Shown: in pieces, positions 1 through 8,621 of the stretch | How the letters are laid out: each line of letters starts with the position of its first letter | Position numbering within the stretch: the stretch's first letter is position 1 | Source of the DNA: Paraburkholderia fungorum | GTDB taxonomy: Bacteria > Pseudomonadota > Gammaproteobacteria > Burkholderiales > Burkholderiaceae | Direction of reading: 5' to 3' | Assembly (NCBI RefSeq): GCF_003610895.1 | Contig: NZ_MCAS01000008.1 | Span: forward strand, 1 to 64,000 | Length of the DNA stretch: 64,000 bases | Position numbers and translations under genes: made by a program | Notes under the pieces: generated by a model | Seen by the model: the letters and a program-made list of their open reading frames with translations, nothing else | What the model was told of the DNA's origin: nothing | Databases searched by the model: none

Positions 1-926
1 AACAGCGTCGCGCCATGGCGTTGCGACAGAGCGCGCAACGCCTCACCCTGGGCCGCATCCAGACGCCGCACCACCCGCCCGCCCTCGGCGCTGCGCAGCC
101 CCGTGCGCTTGCGCGTCACCGGCAGCTCCAGCACCGGATGCTCGTCGCCCAGACGCGTGCGCCAGTAGTCGAGTTGCGCATCCAGACGTGCCGCGTCGAG
201 CCATTCGCGCTGCCACACCGCGTAATCGCCGTACTGCACCGGCAGCGGTGCGAGCGGCAACGCATCCATCTGCATGCCGTCGCTGGACGCCTGGTACAGC
301 GTGGCGAACTCCCGCGTCAGCACCCCGATCGACCACGCGTCCGACACGATGTGATGCATCGCGAAGTGCAGCACGTGCTCGTCCGGCGCGACGCGCACCA
401 GCGACACCCGCAGCAGCGCCCCATGCTCCAGATCGAATGGCCGGCGCGACAGCTGTGCCAGCAGCGACTTCAGTCTCGCGTCCACATCCGTGTCTGTGAC
501 CACATCCGATGTCGATGCCAGATCGTATTCCGCCCATTCATACGGCGTGCTATCGATCACCTGCCATGGCGTGCCGTCAACGTCCTCGAAGCGGCTTCGT
601 AGCGACTCGTGACGCGCCGCGAGATGATCGAGAGCCCGTTGCGCGGAACCGATATCGAGTCGTCCGTCGAAACGGACCGCCGATACCATGTTGTAGCTCG
701 CACTATCCGGCTCCAGGCGCCACAGGAACCACAACCGCTCCTGCGCGTAAGACAGCGGAAAACGTTCGCCGCGCGGCGCAAGCGGCACGATCGGCAGACG
801 GCTCGCGGGGATGCCCCGCTCAGCGAGACGCGCGCGAAATACCTCGCGCTTCGGCGCCGGCAATCCGGCATAAGCCTTCGATATCGCCAGCATTTCGTCG
901 GCCATTCCGTTCATCGTCTCGCTCAT
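1..926 (-). CDS. Non-ribosomal peptide synthetase, N-terminal condensation domain (partial)
   Basis: The frame is open from an ATG at 926 to the left edge, so about 308 N-terminal residues are visible and the rest lies outside the window. A GAGGG ribosome site sits 6 nt before the ATG. After about 45 linker residues a condensation domain starts, with the C1-type motif SYAQERLWFLWRLEP and the C3-type motif MHHIVSDAWSIGVL. C3 has Ala where most domains have Gly (HHxxxDG), but the catalytic second His and the Asp are kept. No adenylation or carrier domain is reached. Starting with a C domain fits a lipo-initiating first module, as in acylated siderophores, but a continuing module cannot be excluded. 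The gene is last visible in the leftward operon containing the MbtH, thioesterase, cupin and YqcI-type genes, so it should assemble the siderophore backbone. Confidence 0.93.
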   Translation of the reverse strand, partial: MSETMNGMADEMLAISKAYAGLPAPKREVFRARLAERGIPASRLPIVPLAPRGERFPLSYAQERLWFLWRLEPDSASYNMVSAVRFDGRLDIGSAQRALDHLAARHESLRSRFEDVDGTPWQVIDSTPYEWAEYDLASTSDVVTDTDVDARLKSLLAQLSRRPFDLEHGALLRVSLVRVAPDEHVLHFAMHHIVSDAWSIGVLTREFATLYQASSDGMQMDALPLAPLPVQYGDYAVWQREWLDAARLDAQLDYWRTRLGDEHPVLELPVTRKRTGLRSAEGGRVVRRLDAAQGEALRALSQRHGATL

Positions 927-1042
927 CTTTGCCCTCGTGGACCGGCTTCACAAGCCGATCTGATATCCGTGCCGAACCGCTATCGAAGCCGTTCGGCAGT
1001 GTGTTTTCCGCAGCCGCTCTTCAGGTAGCGCGCGCCACGCGC

Positions 1043-2041
1043 TCAACGTGTCGGTTCGACCGGCTGCCGGCGCTGTACTTCATCAGTTGTGTCATCCACG
1101 TCTGCTGCGTCCGCAGAGGGCTGCTGGAGCGTGCGCGGCACGCTCACGCCGGCGTGCTGGACCACGGCCTGACCATGCTTCGTTTGCGTCGTCGCATGAC
1201 CCGCTGGAACAGACGGCGAGTCGGTTTTCGCATCGGCCTTACTTTCCGCCTTTGCCTGCGCCGCATTGCGCGCGCGGCGGCTCAGGAACGGACAGGCGTC
1301 CACCGCCGCAACATCGAGATCGTCGAGGAAGTACTGTTTCCATTCGAGATTGCCCGCGTCGCCGTAAAAGCCGAGATCCGGATGCGGCGGCACATCGTCC
1401 CAACGACGCAGACGCTCGCGCACCTGATTGCGCGCCTGACGCCCGATCACTTTGTTCGTGATGGTGTCGACGAACACTGCGCGCGGCTGGAACAGCAGCA
1501 CCATGCCGGGACCGAGATTGCGGCTGTGGCGCTGGGCAAACGACGGACACGCGCACACCACGAACATCTGGATGCCGCCGAACGAAAACTCCCACTCCTC
1601 CTGCGACGGATCGGGCTGCTGGTCCGCCTCCGGGTCCGGGTCCTGATCGTGCAGAAACTGCAGGGTGTCCCAGAACAGATCGTGATACTCGTCGTGCGAC
1701 AAAGGCTCGGCATCCGGCTCGAAGAAGATCGCGATGTTGTTGCGCCGGTACTCGGCACGCGCCGCGAGCGCCGCGAAGGTCGCCATCGTCGCGGGCAGCG
1801 TGCTGGTGTCCTTCTCGTTGACGAACGCGTAGAACATCTCGCCGCGCCGCTCGGCAATCGTGCCGAAGAAACACGGATACTCCGGGTGCATCACCTGGTC
1901 GCGCAAGGTCGCATACGACTTCGGCAACCACGCGGGCACATCGGTGAGCCCGAGCTGCGCGCCGAGAATCGTGCGCGAGCGCCAGTCGCTCACGCCGCGT
2001 GCTGCCGGGTCCTGCTGTTGGTCATCGAGCTCAGCGGGCAT
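1043..2041 (-). CDS. YqcI/YcgG-family (DcsA-like) protein, probable arginine N-hydroxylase for graminine; GrbE-type
   Basis: A start at 2041 (MPAELDDQ) gives 332 residues and has a strong GGAGAGGG site just upstream; an ATG-type start at 2113 in the same frame lacks a ribosome site. The family is recognised from the YPCFFGTIAE and GEMFYAFVNE blocks and the core MFVVCACPSFAQRHSRN, which hold the conserved Cys, His and Arg-Asn residues of the YqcI/YcgG family. DcsA of D-cycloserine synthesis belongs to this family and is a heme-dependent N-omega-hydroxylase of arginine. Graminine in gramibactin-type siderophores derives from arginine, and a two-gene set is conserved in those clusters; I infer that this gene is one of the pair. 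The C-terminal 60 residues are low-complexity (Ala, Lys, Asp, Thr) and look disordered. The GrbD/GrbE letter assignment is from memory and may be swapped. Confidence 0.78.
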   Translation of the reverse strand: MPAELDDQQQDPAARGVSDWRSRTILGAQLGLTDVPAWLPKSYATLRDQVMHPEYPCFFGTIAERRGEMFYAFVNEKDTSTLPATMATFAALAARAEYRRNNIAIFFEPDAEPLSHDEYHDLFWDTLQFLHDQDPDPEADQQPDPSQEEWEFSFGGIQMFVVCACPSFAQRHSRNLGPGMVLLFQPRAVFVDTITNKVIGRQARNQVRERLRRWDDVPPHPDLGFYGDAGNLEWKQYFLDDLDVAAVDACPFLSRRARNAAQAKAESKADAKTDSPSVPAGHATTQTKHGQAVVQHAGVSVPRTLQQPSADAADVDDTTDEVQRRQPVEPTR

Positions 2042-2224
2042 GGCCCTCTCCAATGAAGACTCAGACATGGTGTTTTGCATGTGGCGTAGTGCCGTTGTGC
2101 TGCCGTTATGCATCAGGCTGTGCGCGTCTCACGCCCGGTCCGCTGAGCAGCTCAACGCGCTTGCGTACGGAAATCGCGCGCAAACAGGGGCCCTCCGGCG
2201 TGCGCGAACGCATCCGTCGAGGGT

Positions 2225-2262
2225 CTCGGGTAAAACGAAAAATGCGATTTTTGCGGTGCCGG
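2225..2262 (-). terminator. Weak hairpin with A/T flanks between the cupin gene and the YqcI-type gene
   Basis: The stretch holds AAAAAT-GCG-ATTTTT, a 6-bp AT-only stem with a 3-nt loop, inside the 268-nt gap between the two graminine-type genes. It could attenuate transcription on the leftward strand. The stem is weak, so this is only a candidate. Confidence 0.25.
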
Positions 2263-2309
2263 CTTGCCAATCCGCGCGGCACGCTATCGCATCAGGTCAT
2301 AAGCTCAAC

Positions 2310-3857
2310 TCATGACGTCACGGCTGTTGCAGCGGCCGTCTCTGTGGGAACTTTTGCAGCGGGCGCCGTGCCTGCGTTGGCCGGCACCGGGCGCGTATCG
2401 GGCGGCAATTCGGCGATCCATTCGTCGGGGATGATCGGCTGGTGATAGGTGCACTCGGCGGACGTCACGGTCGAGCCGTGCAGACGGCCATCGGGAATCA
2501 GCACCATGTCGCCGCGCGTCATTTGCAACTGCATGCCTACGTTGCCCCAGAAAATCATGTCGCCGCTTTCGATGACGACCAACCGGTGGTCGTTATGCAC
2601 ATGCGTCGTCGAACACATTTCGCGCGGCTCGACGAAGGTTTCGCGATCGATATCGGGCCGTTCGGCGTTGATACGCTGATCGATGCCCTTGGCAAAGCGC
2701 ACATACTGGTCGATCGACGACAGCCAGCGCAGCTGTTCGCCGAGGTCCCAACGCGCGCGACTCGCGAGCTTGACGGCCGCGCCCCAGCCCTGACCAAAGC
2801 GATACCGCCCCTGCGTGCCGTAACGTGCTTCGAGCCGGGCGAGCGCGGCGTCGAAACGGGCAACGAGCGAGGCAAGCGGATCGGCGGCCGGGTTAATGTT
2901 TTCACTCCGGTTTGCATTCCGGTTCACATCCGGGTCCACACCTGCATGCGCCGCGCCGCGCGGCGACGGCGCAACCAGATGCGGACAGGCTTCGGCCAGC
3001 GCCATCGAAAACGCGAGCGCTTCGGCTTCGGCGGCGAAGGCGGCGCCCAGCAGCGCGAACGCGCGGTCCGGCCGCGAGCCGAAGGCGTACAGCAGGTTCA
3101 CTTTCGCGAGGCTGGTCGGCAGGTAGAACTGCCAGTACGAATGTTCCCGACGCGTGAGGCCGGTAAATCCAGCGACGCGCGCGAGTAACGCGTCATTGGC
3201 GGCGCCATCGAGAATCGGACGGTGCGCGCTATCGATCGCGTCGAAATAGCCCGACGCCGCTGCGCGCCCAACCGCGACACGGCGCGAAGGCGCGAGGCTC
3301 CAGCGCTGGATCATCACGAAACGCAGCCCCTCGGGCAGATAGTCGTTGCGCATCAGCGTGCCGAATGCATCGCGCCAGAACGCGCTTTCCGCGTCGATGA
3401 ATTCGTGCAGACTCGCCCGGTACGCCCGTGCGTCATGCTGCGGCGACGCTTCATCGCCGACGAACGTGAACGCATAGTTCTCGAGAAACGGCCGGATGCG
3501 CGCGCCGAGCACCTGATTGCGCTCGCTGTAATAGCCGTCGAAGCGCGCGAATTCGTCAGCGTCCGCGCTGCGCGGCAGTCGTGCGATGCCGGCTTCGTTG
3601 AGCGTCAGCAGCAATCGTTGTGATGCGAGCGACGGCAGACGGCTCACTGTTTCGGCCCGGATCGGCTTCTTGAACAGCAGGAAATCGAGGTCTTCAGGGC
3701 GCAACGGACGGCGGTAGAAATCGTCGTCCAGTTCGAGCTCCTCGACCGCCGCGCTGCGAAAACCATCGTGCGCGGCAAATTCACGGATCAAGGGAAGCAT
3801 CTCTTCCCGACGATCGAGGTACGGCGAAAAATCAAAAAGCAGAGTTTGCTTGTCCAC
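2310..3857 (-). CDS. Two-domain protein with C-terminal cupin, SznF/GrbD-like, probable N-N bond (diazeniumdiolate) enzyme
   Basis: 515 residues from a GTG start at 3857, preceded by GGAG seven nt upstream. The C-terminal third is a cupin: motif 1 has His419, His421 and Glu430 (TTHVHNDHRLVVIESG), and motif 2 is GDMVLIPDGRLHG with Pro455, Gly457 and His460. The central part (about 110-295) is all-helical, with a REHSYWQFYLPTSLAKVN block reminiscent of heme-oxygenase-like oxidases. The layout of N-terminal helices, helical oxygenase-like middle and C-terminal cupin matches SznF, which makes an N-nitrosourea from an arginine derivative. Unlike SznF, I find no HxxxDxxH motif in the middle domain, so a canonical diiron site may be absent. 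Residues 300-325 form a linker rich in Asn and Asp. Neighbouring siderophore genes and the YqcI-type partner support a role in making graminine. Confidence 0.75.
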   Translation of the reverse strand: MDKQTLLFDFSPYLDRREEMLPLIREFAAHDGFRSAAVEELELDDDFYRRPLRPEDLDFLLFKKPIRAETVSRLPSLASQRLLLTLNEAGIARLPRSADADEFARFDGYYSERNQVLGARIRPFLENYAFTFVGDEASPQHDARAYRASLHEFIDAESAFWRDAFGTLMRNDYLPEGLRFVMIQRWSLAPSRRVAVGRAAASGYFDAIDSAHRPILDGAANDALLARVAGFTGLTRREHSYWQFYLPTSLAKVNLLYAFGSRPDRAFALLGAAFAAEAEALAFSMALAEACPHLVAPSPRGAAHAGVDPDVNRNANRSENINPAADPLASLVARFDAALARLEARYGTQGRYRFGQGWGAAVKLASRARWDLGEQLRWLSSIDQYVRFAKGIDQRINAERPDIDRETFVEPREMCSTTHVHNDHRLVVIESGDMIFWGNVGMQLQMTRGDMVLIPDGRLHGSTVTSAECTYHQPIIPDEWIAELPPDTRPVPANAGTAPAAKVPTETAAATAVTS

Positions 3858-3908
3858 GCAGAATCTCCATGAAACGCACGTTGATTGTGTATCGATGACG
3901 CGGCTTCG

Positions 3909-4688
3909 TCAGGCGGCCGCTACGCGCCGTGCCGGCGTGCCGCGCTGCACGTGCGCTCCGGTCGCGCGGCACAGGCTCTCGCTCACGAGCTCAATCACCG
4001 CATCGCGGTGCGTGTTGATAAAAAAGTGATCCGCGTCGAGCGACGTCAACTGAAACTCGCCAGTCGTTTCCCGCGACCACGCGGACACGCTCTGCGGGTC
4101 GTCGTCGAGAATCGGATCGGCGGCGCCCGTGAACGCATGCACGGGACACTGAAGCGGCACGCGCGAGCGGTATTCGTATGAGCCGCACAGATGAAAATCG
4201 GCCCGCAGAAACGGCAGCACAAGCTCCATGAACTCGCGGTTCCTGAGCAGTTCTTCAGGCATGCCGTTGAGCGAACGCACTTCGTCAATGAACACTTCAT
4301 CAGGACAACTCAACCAGTGCAGCTCCCGCTCCCGCCGCGACGGGGCCGTGCACGCCGACGCACCGAACCACACGGGCGAAACGCCATGGCGGGCCCTGAT
4401 CGCATGGGCGAGTTCGATTCCGATAAGCGCGCCCATGCTATGGCCAAAGATCGCAAACGGCTCGTTCAGATGAGGCCGCATGTCTTCGACAAGCAACGTC
4501 AGCAGTTCAGGCCACAGGTGTATCGGCTGCATGTTGCGGCGCACGCCGCGGCCCGGTATATGCAGCGGCACCAGCCTGATCCAGGCCGGCAAACGTGAGG
4601 ACCACTCACGGTAAATCGCGGCGTTACCGCCTGCATAAGGCAGACAGAACAGCGTCACGGTGCTGCTGGAGCCAACGGGCCGGGTCAT
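3909..4688 (-). CDS. Type II thioesterase (NRPS editing)
   Basis: 259 residues from the ATG at 4688, chosen because an AGGA site precedes it and it lies 11 nt after the MbtH stop; the frame continues upstream but overlaps mbtH. It is an alpha/beta-hydrolase of the GrsT/RedJ type: early LFCLPYAGGNAAIY block, nucleophile elbow GHSMG with Ser84, acid region near TGAADPILDD, and the catalytic His in DADHFF. Such enzymes remove wrongly primed or stalled acyl groups from carrier domains. It is co-transcribed with mbtH and the siderophore biosynthesis genes, and should serve the adjoining NRPS in the cytoplasm. Confidence 0.93.
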   Translation of the reverse strand: MTRPVGSSSTVTLFCLPYAGGNAAIYREWSSRLPAWIRLVPLHIPGRGVRRNMQPIHLWPELLTLLVEDMRPHLNEPFAIFGHSMGALIGIELAHAIRARHGVSPVWFGASACTAPSRRERELHWLSCPDEVFIDEVRSLNGMPEELLRNREFMELVLPFLRADFHLCGSYEYRSRVPLQCPVHAFTGAADPILDDDPQSVSAWSRETTGEFQLTSLDADHFFINTHRDAVIELVSESLCRATGAHVQRGTPARRVAAA

Positions 4689-4699
4689 ACCGACGATCC

Positions 4700-4942
4700 T
4701 TAATGCGCGTGCGGCTGCACAGCTTCCGGCGCCGCGCCACTGCCATCCATTGCCCGGCGCAAGCTGGCCGGCCGCATGTCGGTCCAGTGCTCCTCGATGT
4801 AAGCGAGGCATTCAGCCTTCTTGCCCTGCTTGCCCACCGCCCGCCAGCCGCCCGGTATCTGCTTGTAGCCCGGCCAGATCGAATACTGTTCCTCTGCGTT
4901 GATCACTACCTCGAATTCAGCATTCTCATCATCCCAACTCAT
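4700..4942 (-). CDS. mbtH: MbtH-like NRPS accessory protein
   Basis: 80 residues, with the family hallmarks: an N-terminal [15 protein letters not shown] block, the GGW turn, and [11 protein letters not shown] near residue 60. MbtH proteins bind adenylation domains and are needed for their folding or activity. It is the first gene of the leftward operon, about 90 nt downstream of a Fur-like box at 5035-5053. The C-terminal 20 residues are an Ala/Pro/His-rich tail beyond the usual core. Confidence 0.95.
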   Translation of the reverse strand: MSWDDENAEFEVVINAEEQYSIWPGYKQIPGGWRAVGKQGKKAECLAYIEEHWTDMRPASLRRAMDGSGAAPEAVQPHAH

Positions 4943-5034
4943 CGCAGCCCCCTGTCATTTCCGGCATGTCACACGCTGTCCGTCCACTATTCGACAGCGT
5001 CCTATACATTGCGCAACAAAACTCATTTCATTTC

Positions 5035-5053
5035 GTAAATGAGAACCATTCGC
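5035..5053. promoter_or_regulatory. Fur-like box 1 (biosynthesis side)
   Basis: GTAAATGAGAACCATTCGC matches 13 of 19 positions of the Escherichia coli Fur consensus, counted by eye. It lies 93 nt upstream of the mbtH start, as expected for a repressor site on the leftward promoter. Confidence 0.6.
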
Positions 5054-5216
5054 AAACGCCCGTGAAAGTTAGGCTGTGCGAGCCCTCTTGTCAAGATTTT
5101 TGACGAACTTTCGTATTGACCCATCTGCCGCCACAACCGCGACTCAACACCGCCGAAGAAACGACATGACCTCGTCTCTCCCCTTTTTTTGTCATTGCAC
5201 ATCAAGTCGCTTGTTG

Positions 5217-5235
5217 CGTAATGAGAATCGTTTAT
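5217..5235. promoter_or_regulatory. Fur-like box 2 (export side)
   Basis: CGTAATGAGAATCGTTTAT matches 12 of 19 positions of the Fur consensus, with the AATGAGAATC core shared with box 1. It lies about 185 nt before the MacA-like start. It could also act on the leftward promoter. Confidence 0.55.
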
Positions 5236-5340
5236 ACTTCGCGGCGATATTTAGCCACTCCGGGCCACAGCGTGTTCAAGGTCCTTCGCGGTAACCATGT
5301 GGACGCATAGTAGAAAGCCTGCGTGACGAACTCGTTACCG

Positions 5341-5357
5341 GGTTTTCATTGAAAACC
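5341..5357. repeat. Inverted repeat GGTTTTC-att-GAAAACC upstream of the exporter
   Basis: Perfect 7-bp arms with a 3-nt centre, 63 nt before the MacA-like start. There is no T-run after it, so a protein-binding site or a 5' leader hairpin is more likely than a terminator. Confidence 0.5.
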
Positions 5358-5420
5358 GAGCATCACGTCAACGCTCCGTGCTCATGCGCGGGCCGTTGAC
5401 TGCTCCTGCCGAACCGTTCA

Positions 5421-6611
5421 ATGAGACGAATATCCAGACGACATACACGAGCCGGCATTGTTGTGATTCTCATCTTGCTGATCGCACTGGGCGTCTGGGC
5501 ATTTTTCCTTCGGGCCGTCGAACACGTCGATACCATCAGCATTGGCCGGGGCGATATCGAGTCCAGCGTCACAGCGCTCGGCACGCTGCAGCCACACAGC
5601 TATGTCGATATCGGCGCGCAGGCGTCGGGCGAAATCCGCCGCATCCATGTGCAGCCGGGCGACAAGGTCCACAAAGGACAGTTACTGGTCGAGGTCGATC
5701 CGAGCATCCAGCAGGCAAAGGTCGATGTCGACCAGTCCACGCTCGCGAGTCTGCGTGCGCAACTGGTCGGCGCCCAGGCCCAACGCGAACTCGCGCAGCA
5801 GCAGTACGACCGGCAACGGCGCATGGCATCCGAGGGTTCGACACGCGACGAAGACTTGCAGAGCGCATACGCCGCGCTGATGTCGGCTCGCGCCACGATC
5901 GATAACCTGCGGGCCCAGATCGATGGCGCGCAGTCGAACCTCAAAGGCGACGATGCGCAGCTCGGCTATACGCGTATCTATGCGCCGATGAGCGGTACCG
6001 TCGTCACGCTCGATGCACGCGAGGGGCAGACACTCAACGCAACCTATCAGACACCCACCATACTGCGGATCGCCGACCTGTCCACCATGACGGTGTGGAC
6101 TCAGGTTTCCGAAGCCGACATCTTGCGGGTCAAGCCCGGCATGCCGGTCTATTTCACGACGCTGGGTTCGAGTGAACGCCGTTGGAACGGGACGGTCCGA
6201 CAGATCCTGCCCGCGCCGCCGAACCAGGCCACGTCGTCCAATGGCGGCCAGCAAGGCAATCCGTCGGCGGCCACCCAGTCCGCGGGCAAGGTGGTGCTGT
6301 ACACGGTGCTTTTCGACATTGCCAATGGCGACGCGCAACTCATGCCTCAGATGAGCGCTCAGGTCTTCTTCGTCGCGGCGAAAGCCCAGAACGTGATCAT
6401 CGCGCCACTTGCCGCGATGGCGCCGACGGCTGGACAGCCAGGCGCATACACGGCTCGGATAGCGCTGGATGGCCATGTGGTGACCCGCGAGGTGCGGATC
6501 GGCGTGCATGACCGTCTGAGCGGCGAAGTCCTGGCAGGACTGAAGGCCGGCGACCAGTTGGTCACCGGCGTGCGCCGGACGCGGGCCATCGACGGGAGAT
6601 TCCAGTGGTAG
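5421..6611 (+). CDS. MacA/PvdR-like periplasmic adaptor of a tripartite siderophore exporter
   Basis: 396 residues. It has a membrane anchor at about 11-30 (GIVVILILLIALGVWAFFL), then the HlyD/MacA lipoyl half (GEIRRIHVQPGDKVHKGQLL), a coiled-coil hairpin at about 95-175 and a second lipoyl half (IYAPMSGTVVTLDAREGQTL), followed by beta-barrel and membrane-proximal domains. Adaptors of this type join a MacB-type ATPase to an outer-membrane channel. The gene overlaps the next one by 7 nt, and a Fur-like box lies upstream. By analogy with PvdRT-OpmQ in Pseudomonas it should help export the siderophore made by the divergent operon; substrate is inferred from position. A GGQQGN-type low-complexity insert lies near residue 275. 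Confidence 0.88.
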   Translation: MRRISRRHTRAGIVVILILLIALGVWAFFLRAVEHVDTISIGRGDIESSVTALGTLQPHSYVDIGAQASGEIRRIHVQPGDKVHKGQLLVEVDPSIQQAKVDVDQSTLASLRAQLVGAQAQRELAQQQYDRQRRMASEGSTRDEDLQSAYAALMSARATIDNLRAQIDGAQSNLKGDDAQLGYTRIYAPMSGTVVTLDAREGQTLNATYQTPTILRIADLSTMTVWTQVSEADILRVKPGMPVYFTTLGSSERRWNGTVRQILPAPPNQATSSNGGQQGNPSAATQSAGKVVLYTVLFDIANGDAQLMPQMSAQVFFVAAKAQNVIIAPLAAMAPTAGQPGAYTARIALDGHVVTREVRIGVHDRLSGEVLAGLKAGDQLVTGVRRTRAIDGRFQW

Positions 6612-8617
6612 CGGCTGGCGGCGCGACAGCAGCAGGATCGGGTCCATCTCCGCTGATCGAGCTGCGGGACATCCGCAAGTCTTACGGTGGCAAGACCGAA
6701 GGTCCTGACGGCAAGCCCTTGCCGGCAGTCGACGTGCTGCGCGGCGTCAGCCTGTCCATCGCGGCGGGAGAGTTTGTCGCGATCGTCGGCGCTTCGGGCT
6801 CGGGTAAGTCGACGCTGATGCACATTCTCGGATGCCTCGACCGGCCGAGCGCCGGGCACTATCTGTTCGCCGGGCAGGACATCGCGGGTTTCAATGCCGA
6901 TGAACTGGCCTGGCTGCGTCGCGAGGCATTCGGATTCGTCTTCCAGGGCTATCACCTGATCGCCACGGAATCGGCACGGGAAAATGTCGAGGTGCCCGCG
7001 ATCTATTCCGGCGTGCCGGTCGCCGAGCGCGAAAAGCGCGCTGCGGCTCTGCTCACGCGCCTGGGTCTCGGCGACCGGCTCGGCCATCGCCCCAGCCAGC
7101 TTTCCGGCGGACAGCAGCAGCGCGTTTCGATCAGCCGCGCGCTGATGAACGGCGGCCACATCCTGCTGGCCGACGAGCCGACGGGTGCACTGGATTCTCG
7201 CAGCGGCGCCGAGGTCATGCTTTTGCTGGAAGAACTCGCCGAAGCCGGGCACACCGTCATCCTGATCACGCACGACCGCGAGGTCGCCGCGCGCGCGCAT
7301 CGCACCATCGAGATCCGCGACGGCCAGATCATCGCCGACTCCACCGGCGGCCCGGTGTCGAGCGGGCGGGCTTCGCTGGATGCAAGCACATTTCTCGCCT
7401 CGATGGCTGACGCAGCCGCGCACACGGCATCGTTCATGGCCGACACGCATGAAGCGCTGCGCGCGGCATGGCGGGTTCTGTGGATCAACCGTTTCCGTAC
7501 CCTGTTGACCCTGCTCGGCATCATCATCGGCGTGGCGTCGGTGATCGTCATGCTGGCCATCGGCGCCGGCACGGAACACCAGGTGATCGAGAAAATGGCC
7601 AGCTTCGGAACCAACCGGATGTACGTGATACCGGGCGGCGACAATCCTCGCGGACCGGGCGGCACCCTCTCCGAAGCCGACGCCGATCTCGTGCGCCAGA
7701 TGCCCAACGTCAGCGCCTCGATGCCCTTTCTCCAGGGCAACGTCACCGTACGCTACAGCAACGTCGACGTGCAGGTGCCGGTATGGGCCGTGACGGAAGA
7801 CGCCTCGCGCGTGCTGAACTGGAAGACCAGCCGCGGCATCTTCTTCACCGGCACGGATGAACACGATCTCGCCACCGTGATTCTGCTTGGCAAGCGCGTA
7901 CGCGAAAAGCTCTTCGGCAGCACGGATTCCGTCGGCCACTATGTACTCGTCAACAACGTCCCCTTTCAGGTCATCGGCGAGCTCGAAGAAAAAGGGGCGA
8001 CCTCCGGCGACTCCGACGACGACAACGTGGTCCTCATGCCATTTTCGACCGGTGGCCGCCGGATACTCGGCACGACGAACCTCTCCTGGATTTCAGTCCT
8101 TGTCGACAGGCTCGATCTTGCGGATCAGACTGCACAGCAAATCACCGATACGCTCGAAGGCAGTCACCATATCCGCGATTTTCAGGTATTCAATCGTGCC
8201 GCCTCGGTGAAAGCACAGACCGAAACGCAGAACACGCTAACCCTGATGCTCGGCATGATCGCGGCCATTTCACTGCTCGTGGGCGGCATCGGGGTGATGA
8301 ACATCATGCTCATGACGGTCAGGGAGCGCACCCGCGAGATCGGCATCCGGATTGCGACCGGCGCACGCCAGCGCGACATTCTCCGGCAGTTCCTGACCGA
8401 AGCGACGCTGGTTTCCGGCATCGGGGGCGTTCTTGGCGTGGTCTTCGGCCTGCTGGTCGGCGCAAGCCTGATGGCCGCGCGTGTGCCCGCCATCTTCTCG
8501 GTGCGCGCCATTCTCGGCGCTTTCACCTGCGCGCTGCTGACCGGGCTGGTATTCGGCTTCATGCCGGCCCGCAAGGCCGCGCGCCTCGATCCTGTGATCG
8601 CACTGGCAAGCGAGTGA
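6605..8617 (+). CDS. MacB/PvdT-like ABC exporter, fused ATPase and permease
   Basis: 670 residues from a GTG overlapping the adaptor gene. The N-terminal ATPase has Walker A GASGSGKST, signature LSGGQQQR and Walker B ILLADEPTGALDS. The C-terminal half has a first membrane helix (FRTLLTLLGIIIGVASVIVMLAIGAG, about residues 295-320), a large periplasmic domain and three C-terminal helices ending in a PARKAARLDP motif. This is the MacB topology. MacB systems pump from the periplasm through a TolC-like channel, so the siderophore would first be matured or delivered to the periplasm. Residues 26-42 contain a GGKTEGPDGKPLP insert also seen in other siderophore-linked MacB proteins. Confidence 0.92.
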   Translation: MVAAGGATAAGSGPSPLIELRDIRKSYGGKTEGPDGKPLPAVDVLRGVSLSIAAGEFVAIVGASGSGKSTLMHILGCLDRPSAGHYLFAGQDIAGFNADELAWLRREAFGFVFQGYHLIATESARENVEVPAIYSGVPVAEREKRAAALLTRLGLGDRLGHRPSQLSGGQQQRVSISRALMNGGHILLADEPTGALDSRSGAEVMLLLEELAEAGHTVILITHDREVAARAHRTIEIRDGQIIADSTGGPVSSGRASLDASTFLASMADAAAHTASFMADTHEALRAAWRVLWINRFRTLLTLLGIIIGVASVIVMLAIGAGTEHQVIEKMASFGTNRMYVIPGGDNPRGPGGTLSEADADLVRQMPNVSASMPFLQGNVTVRYSNVDVQVPVWAVTEDASRVLNWKTSRGIFFTGTDEHDLATVILLGKRVREKLFGSTDSVGHYVLVNNVPFQVIGELEEKGATSGDSDDDNVVLMPFSTGGRRILGTTNLSWISVLVDRLDLADQTAQQITDTLEGSHHIRDFQVFNRAASVKAQTETQNTLTLMLGMIAAISLLVGGIGVMNIMLMTVRERTREIGIRIATGARQRDILRQFLTEATLVSGIGGVLGVVFGLLVGASLMAARVPAIFSVRAILGAFTCALLTGLVFGFMPARKAARLDPVIALASE

Positions 8618-8621
8618 CGCG

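Larger units (their letters stand above)
4943..5420. promoter_or_regulatory. Divergent promoter region between siderophore biosynthesis and export operons
   Basis: This 478-nt gap separates mbtH (leftward) from the MacA-like gene (rightward). It is clearly more AT-rich than its flanks. It holds two Fur-like boxes (5035-5053 and 5217-5235) and a GGTTTTC-att-GAAAACC inverted repeat at 5341-5357. No convincing open frame was seen. The layout fits joint iron-responsive control of synthesis and export. Confidence 0.7.

Noticed and set aside
509..2056. 515-residue rightward frame
   Set aside because: Shadow of the NRPS start and YqcI-type gene on the other strand.
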